Notes under the pieces: model-generated
Told to the model about the DNA's origin: nothing
What the model saw: the letters and a program-made list of their open reading frames with translations, nothing else
Database searches by the model: none
Made by a program: the position numbers and the translations under genes
In this document: positions 6,723 through 9,751 of the stretch, one piece after another
How the letters are laid out: the number at the start of each line of letters is the position of its first letter
Position numbering within the stretch: position 1 is the first letter of the stretch
Origin: Coriobacteriaceae bacterium
GTDB lineage: Bacteria > Actinomycetota > Coriobacteriia > Coriobacteriales > UBA8131
DNA length: 9,751 nucleotides
Direction of reading: 5' to 3'
Assembly: GCA_012515495.1 (NCBI GenBank)
Contig: JAAYYH010000024.1
Span: forward strand, 1 to 9,751

Positions 6723-7637
6723 CTATTTTCCCCGCTCAGCCATCAGGATCTCGATCTCGGATTCATTGATGCCAACCATAGCTGCGCCAAGATCCTCGGA
6801 AAGTAGCGCGATGAGGCTGGCATCCTCGAAATTTGTCACAGCCTTGACAATAGCTTGAGCGCGTTGAGCTGGATTTCCGGACTTGAAGATACCTGAGCCA
6901 ACAAATACACCTTCAGCCCCTAGTTGCATCATCAGCGCGGCATCAGCTGGCGTGGCAATCCCTCCAGCAGCAAAGTTCACTACAGGCAGTCGGGCATTAT
7001 CATGCACATAACGGACCAGCTCGCAAGGAACTTGAAGCTGCTTCGCTTCCTCAAACAACTCGTCGTCACGCAGAGATACGATGCGGGCTATCTGCGCGTT
7101 GATCTTCCGCAGATGGCGAACAGCTTGGATGACATCGCCAGTTCCGGGCTCACCTTTGGTGCGGATCATCGACGCACCCTCCTCAATACGTCTGAGAGCC
7201 TCTCCCAGGTCACGTGCCCCGCAGACGAATGGTGCTTTGAAACGCGTCTTGTCTATATGGTAAGTGTCATCGGCAGGAGAGAGCACTTCGCTCTCATCCA
7301 CGTAGTCGATATCGATAGCCTCCAGAACCTGCGCCTCGACAAAATGCCCAATGCGGCACTTGGCCATTACGGGAATGCTTACCGCGGCCTGAATCTCCTT
7401 GATCATCTTGGGATCGCTCATCCGCGACACACCACCAACGGCGCGGATATCAGCAGGAATGCGCTCGAGTGCCATGACAGCGCAGGCACCCGCTTCTTGG
7501 GCGATCCGCGCCTGATCAGGCGTAGTGACGTCCATGATGACGCCTCCCTTGAGCATTTGGGCAAGTTGTCGATTGAGTAGTTGGCGCTCTTGGGCATTCT
7601 CACGATCTATCATCATCGGTCCTCGTATCCTCACCAT
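6723..7637 (-). CDS. pdxS: PLP synthase lyase/synthase subunit
   Basis: Makes pyridoxal 5'-phosphate from ribose 5-phosphate, glyceraldehyde 3-phosphate and ammonia delivered by PdxT (DXP-independent route); TIM-barrel dodecamer in the cytosol. With ATG 7637 the product is 304 residues. The catalytic residues are present: Asp36 (VIMDV), Lys93 (MAKCRIGHF, covalent intermediate) and Lys161 (RTKGEPGTG). The phosphate-binding segment FAAGGIATPADAALMMQLGA (222-241) and GVFVGSGIFKS (243-253) follow. ATG 7637 has GGAAGG five bases upstream; ATG 7616 (MIDREN..., after GAGGA at three bases) would give 297 residues, nearer the usual length, so the start is uncertain by 7-8 codons. First gene of the leftward run, divergent from pdxR, whose product likely controls it. 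Confidence 0.97.
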   Translation of the reverse strand: MVRIRGPMMIDRENAQERQLLNRQLAQMLKGGVIMDVTTPDQARIAQEAGACAVMALERIPADIRAVGGVSRMSDPKMIKEIQAAVSIPVMAKCRIGHFVEAQVLEAIDIDYVDESEVLSPADDTYHIDKTRFKAPFVCGARDLGEALRRIEEGASMIRTKGEPGTGDVIQAVRHLRKINAQIARIVSLRDDELFEEAKQLQVPCELVRYVHDNARLPVVNFAAGGIATPADAALMMQLGAEGVFVGSGIFKSGNPAQRAQAIVKAVTNFEDASLIALLSEDLGAAMVGINESEIEILMAERGK

Positions 7638-7648
7638 CGTCGCCTTCC

Positions 7649-7688
7649 AGCGACTTTCAATAATTACGTCGTCTGTTAGAGACTTTCA
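7649..7688. promoter_or_regulatory. Paired direct repeat, candidate PdxR operator
   Basis: AGCGACTTTCA (7649-7659) and AGAGACTTTCA (7678-7688) match at 10 of 11 bases, 29 bp apart. The complement, TGAAAGTC(G/T)CT, loosely resembles the AAAGTGG-type PdxR site I recall from Corynebacterium glutamicum. Direct repeats are typical MocR operators. The proximal copy abuts the pdxS ribosome-binding region. Assignment to PdxR is inference. Confidence 0.5.
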
Positions 7689-7738
7689 CTATATAACTCA
7701 GCCAAACAGACTAGCCCTCATCTGAACCTATCTGTATT

Positions 7739-7766
7739 ATCATATTATGTATTTCATTTATGACCA
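7739..7766 (-). promoter_or_regulatory. Candidate pdxS promoter
   Basis: On the minus strand TGGTCA (7766-7761; four of six matches to the -35 consensus) is followed after 16 bases by TATGAT (7744-7739; five of six matches to -10). Transcription would start near 7732, giving a leader of about 95 bases that includes both GACTTTCA repeats. Sequence-only prediction. Confidence 0.4.
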
Positions 7767-7802
7767 GTTTGAGAAGCGGAGACGGACATTCTCACCTACA
7801 AC

Positions 7803-9284
7803 ATGACAGACCGAGCTGGAGCCAGTCTTTATGAGCATCTCTATCGCTGCATCCGTACTGATATCGAGGCGGGCATCATCACAGAAGGAGAGAAGCTGCC
7901 ATCCAAACGTAGTCTTGCCAAACATCTTGGTGTCAGCTTAATCACCGTTGAGGGTGCCTACTCGCAGCTGATAGCCGAGGGCTACCTACGAGCAGAACAA
8001 CGCCGAGGCTATTTCGCAAATCTCCCCGTGCTTCTCCCGATAGTTGACTTCACCCGCGGCAACCACCTTCGCAGCAGAGACGCAGTAGAGGAGGCAGAGC
8101 GAAAGACCCGCGAGATTGTTACTCCGTTAGCCATTACCGCTGCATCCTCTCTCATCGACCTGAGAACCGGGAATGCCTCTCCCGAACTCTTCCCTTTTAA
8201 ACTCTGGACCAGAACCATCCGTAGCGTTCTTGCCCATGAATCCGAAAGAACGCTGCTGGCTGATGTACCAACCGCAGGCGTATTCCGACTACGCGAGGCA
8301 CTCGCAGCCTACCTGCATGGTTTGCGAGGAATGAATGTGGAACCAGAGCAGATTATCATCGGCGCGGGCGCACAGTATCTCTATGGACTGCTCGTGCAGC
8401 TCTTAGGCAGGCAGCACACCTATGCCATCGAGACACCTGGCTACCCGCGATTGGCAAAGATCTATCGGGCCAATGATGTCGATGTCGTCTTCATTCCCCT
8501 CGATGAGCAGGGTGCATCTGTGAACGCACTCCGCGCATCTGCGGCTGGTGTAGTGCACCTGATGCCATCGCATCAGTTTCCCACTGGACTGATTACACCC
8601 ATCAGCCGACGTTATGAATTGCTCACTTGGGCAAACGAGCGCAATAACCGCTATATCGTCGAAGACGACTACGATTGCGAGTTCCGCTTTGCTGGGATGC
8701 CCATCCCTACACTTCAGGGCATCGATAGCAACGAACGGGTGATCTACGTTAACACTTTCACCAAGAGCTTGGGAGCAGCCTTCCGCGTTGGTTATCTGGT
8801 GTTGCCCTGGCATCTGGTAAAAAGGTTCGAGGAGCAATTAGGCTTTTATTCGAACACAGTAAGCGCTCTTGATCAGTTAGTGCTAGCGCATTTCATCGAA
8901 AGTGGAGACTATGAGCGACATGTCAATCGATTGCGCACTATGCAACGCCTCTTGCGAGACGAGTTGATTGCCGCACTGAGAATAAGCGCGATTTCCAAGA
9001 GAATCTGGATTGAGCACGAGGATGCCGGGCTTCATTTCATATTACATATCGACTCTCAGTACAGTGCCAAAGATTTGCAAGCGGCCTTTTTGCGCGAAGG
9101 TCTGGATGTTTGTCCGCTTTCCTGCTATGAACTGGCCGCAAAGCCAGCCTCAGTGTCGCCTCAAACGAGAATACCGAGCGTTGCAACACTTCAAGACCGC
9201 CGATTCACACTATGTTACGGTGGGCTGCGAAGAGAGCAGATTGGATCGGTTGTCAGTGCCATGGAGCGAGCAGTCCTGCGCTGA
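7803..9284 (+). CDS. pdxR: MocR/GntR-family PLP-responsive transcriptional regulator
   Basis: A 493-residue fusion of an N-terminal GntR winged helix-turn-helix and an aminotransferase fold-type I sensor domain. The HTH spans about 8-70 (LYEHLYRCIRTDI..., LPSKRSLAKHLGVSLITVEG at 32-51). The effector domain (about 115-490) keeps PSHQFPTG (255-262), EDDYDCEFRF (287-296) and NTFTKSLGAAFRVGYLVLP (317-335), with Lys321 the expected PLP Schiff-base lysine, so PLP binding is likely. In the family PdxR activates pdxST when PLP is low and often represses itself. Divergence from pdxS supports this role over other MocR types (e.g. GabR). ATG 7803 fits the family N-terminus but lacks a convincing ribosome-binding site: the nearest purine tract (GGAG, 7778-7781) is 21 bases away, so weak or atypical initiation is likely. 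Confidence 0.92.
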   Translation: MTDRAGASLYEHLYRCIRTDIEAGIITEGEKLPSKRSLAKHLGVSLITVEGAYSQLIAEGYLRAEQRRGYFANLPVLLPIVDFTRGNHLRSRDAVEEAERKTREIVTPLAITAASSLIDLRTGNASPELFPFKLWTRTIRSVLAHESERTLLADVPTAGVFRLREALAAYLHGLRGMNVEPEQIIIGAGAQYLYGLLVQLLGRQHTYAIETPGYPRLAKIYRANDVDVVFIPLDEQGASVNALRASAAGVVHLMPSHQFPTGLITPISRRYELLTWANERNNRYIVEDDYDCEFRFAGMPIPTLQGIDSNERVIYVNTFTKSLGAAFRVGYLVLPWHLVKRFEEQLGFYSNTVSALDQLVLAHFIESGDYERHVNRLRTMQRLLRDELIAALRISAISKRIWIEHEDAGLHFILHIDSQYSAKDLQAAFLREGLDVCPLSCYELAAKPASVSPQTRIPSVATLQDRRFTLCYGGLRREQIGSVVSAMERAVLR

Positions 9285-9293
9285 GCATTCGGC

Positions 9294-9395
9294 GCCTATC
9301 CGCCTTGCGACACACTTACCTGCCTATCCGCCTTTCTTCCTGGCTGCTTGGCTGCTTGGCTGCTTAGCTGCTTGGCCGCCTTTCTTCCTGGCTGC
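9294..9395. repeat. Composite octamer minisatellite with flanking repeats
   Basis: GCCTATCCGCCTT occurs at 9294-9306 and 9322-9334. CCGCCTTTCTTCCTGGCTGC occurs perfectly at 9328-9347 and 9376-9395, 48 bp apart, which is six octamers. Between them are contiguous 8-bp units close to TTGGCTGC, starting at 9340, 9348, 9356, 9364 and 9372. The non-triplet period and location after pdxR argue against a coding role. Confidence 0.9.
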
Positions 9396-9424
9396 AATTT
9401 GGATTCGCGACCAGAAACCTATTT

Positions 9425-9469
9425 GATCAGTAATAATCGAAATCTGTGATCAGTAATAATGAAATCTGT
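9425..9469. repeat. 22/23-bp tandem duplication
   Basis: GATCAGTAATAAT followed by (C)GAAATCTGT occurs at 9425-9447 (23 bp) and 9448-9469 (22 bp, lacking one C). The two copies are directly adjacent and otherwise identical. The second copy supplies most of the candidate pdxR terminator stem and loop. Confidence 0.93.
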
Positions 9470-9478
9470 CACTTTTTT
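9446..9478 (+). terminator. Candidate intrinsic terminator of pdxR
   Basis: GTGA-t-CAG (9446-9453, one bulged T) can pair with CTGTCAC (9466-9472) around a 12-base loop, followed by TTTTTT (9473-9478) and another T-run at 9481-9486. The stem is short and only moderately GC-rich, and it lies 160 bases past the pdxR stop, so it is a plausible but weak terminator. Confidence 0.4.
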
Positions 9479-9494
9479 GCGTTTTTCAGGAGAG

Positions 9495-9516
9495 TATTCC
9501 GATATATGAGGGAATA
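9495..9516. repeat. Inverted repeat TATTCC-N10-GGAATA
   Basis: Perfect 6-bp arms TATTCC (9495-9500) and GGAATA (9511-9516) flank GATATATGAG. There is no T-run after it, so it is more like a dimeric protein-binding site than a terminator. A gene to the right of the window may be its target. Confidence 0.55.
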
Positions 9517-9618
9517 ATCCATCTTTTTGCCACTTATTAGAGCCAATCAAGCTGATTCTTGCCTGATTTAAGCCAATTAGTAAGCGAAACCGCCTGATAA
9601 ACGTAAATTATTGATCAG

Positions 9619-9740
9619 GATTAACCAGCGCGACTGACCAGCAGGATTGACCGCTGGAATTGACAGCCGACACGAGATTGACCGTCGCGACTGACCGCCG
9701 ACACAGGGTTGCGGGGCTGACCATCTGGACTGAGTCACGC
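9619..9740. repeat. 13-bp-period iteron-like array
   Basis: Units close to GAYTGACC plus five variable bases begin at 9619, 9632, 9645, 9658, 9676, 9689, 9715 and 9728. Steps are exactly 13 bp, apart from an 18-bp step after the fourth unit (CACGA insert) and a 26-bp step (CACAG plus a decayed GGTTGCGG) after the sixth. GCCGACAC recurs at 9666 and 9697. The array is degenerate, not a multiple of three, and extends to near the window edge. Confidence 0.8.
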
Positions 9741-9751
9741 AATCGTGAGCG

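Larger units (their letters stand above)
7638..7802. promoter_or_regulatory. Divergent pdxS / pdxR control region
   Basis: AT-rich 165-bp gap with no gene. It holds the paired AGMGACTTTCA repeats, an inverted pair GTCTGTT (7671-7677) / AACAGAC (7705-7711) with 27 bases between, and an AT stretch (7731-7760) with TATTAT at 7735-7740 and 7743-7748 that could serve as -10 for pdxR, though no good -35 accompanies either. Just before pdxR, TGAGAA (7770-7775) and TTCTCA (7789-7794) could form a small hairpin. The arrangement matches pdxR-pdxST divergons, where the MocR regulator binds between the genes. Confidence 0.7.
9285..9751. other. Gene-free repeat-rich region after pdxR
   Basis: No convincing gene on either strand. 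In order it holds 13-bp and 20-bp direct repeats around an octamer array (9294-9395), a 22/23-bp tandem duplication with a probable terminator (9425-9478), an inverted repeat (9495-9516), a vague 30/31-bp duplication (AGCCAAT...GCCTGAT at 9541-9567 and again at 9571-9598) and a 13-bp-period array (from 9619) that runs to near the window edge. Bases about 9420-9620 are clearly more AT-rich than the genes. No tRNA or known riboswitch was recognised. Confidence 0.75.

Noticed and set aside
9010..9426. Plus-strand frame starting inside pdxR and reading into the octamer repeats
   Set aside because: It lies out of frame inside the conserved pdxR C-terminus and its own C-terminus is just the translated minisatellite.
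9294..9740. CRISPR-like array
   Set aside because: Repeats are 8, 20, 22/23 and 13 bp, contiguous or degenerate, without unique spacers of regular size and without cas genes nearby.
9619..9740. Replication origin
   Set aside because: The array is iteron-like, but no DnaA-box cluster, dnaA, rep or parA gene is in view; calling an origin would be unsupported.

Overview
The window is a compact stretch of bacterial chromosome with about 50% GC. Nearly all of it is one leftward (minus-strand) run of housekeeping biosynthetic genes, with a single rightward regulator at the right end. The order aroA-cmk-plsC, class II-type EPSP synthase motifs, a PdxS/PdxT pyridoxal phosphate (PLP) synthase and a divergent MocR-type regulator suggest an actinobacterium. 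Moderate GC and an aroA-cmk-plsC block reminiscent of Coriobacteriia (Cryptobacterium/Slackia-like) make that class my best guess; this is inference from memory, not a database result.

Layout, in the leftward transcription order. From a divergent control region (7638-7802), pdxS (6723-7637) and pdxT (6090-6695) encode both subunits of the glutamine-dependent PLP synthase. After a 118-bp gap come a histidine-phosphatase-family enzyme (5318-5971), a HisC-family aminotransferase (4115-5209), tyrA with a C-terminal ACT domain (2934-4118), aroA (1535-2929), cmk (644-1483) and the start of plsC (1-647, cut by the window edge). hisC/tyrA and cmk/plsC each overlap by ATGA, and the aroA ribosome-binding site overlaps the tyrA stop, so hisC to plsC looks translationally coupled. 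Rightward, pdxR (7803-9284) encodes a GntR-HTH plus aminotransferase-like regulator, probably sensing PLP and controlling pdxST.

How it fits together. AroA makes EPSP on the way to chorismate, TyrA converts prephenate to the tyrosine branch, and the HisC-family enzyme can supply the PLP-dependent transamination for histidine and/or aromatic amino acids. PLP supply therefore sits directly upstream of a PLP-consuming amino acid module. cmk (CMP/dCMP kinase) and plsC (phosphatidic acid synthesis) are growth genes.

The unusual aspect is a density of short tandem repeats. There are two in-frame minisatellites (9 bp x6 in the cmk tail; 15 bp x5 in an aroA surface loop) and a 20-bp duplication of the pdxT start that creates a six-codon minicistron. 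The 467-bp gene-free right end (9285-9751) carries an 8-bp array, a 22/23-bp duplication with a probable terminator, an inverted repeat and a 13-bp-period iteron-like array. No RNA gene, insertion sequence, prophage or CRISPR array was seen. I see no clear new multi-gene system; the repeat biology and the pdxT start are the most novel leads.
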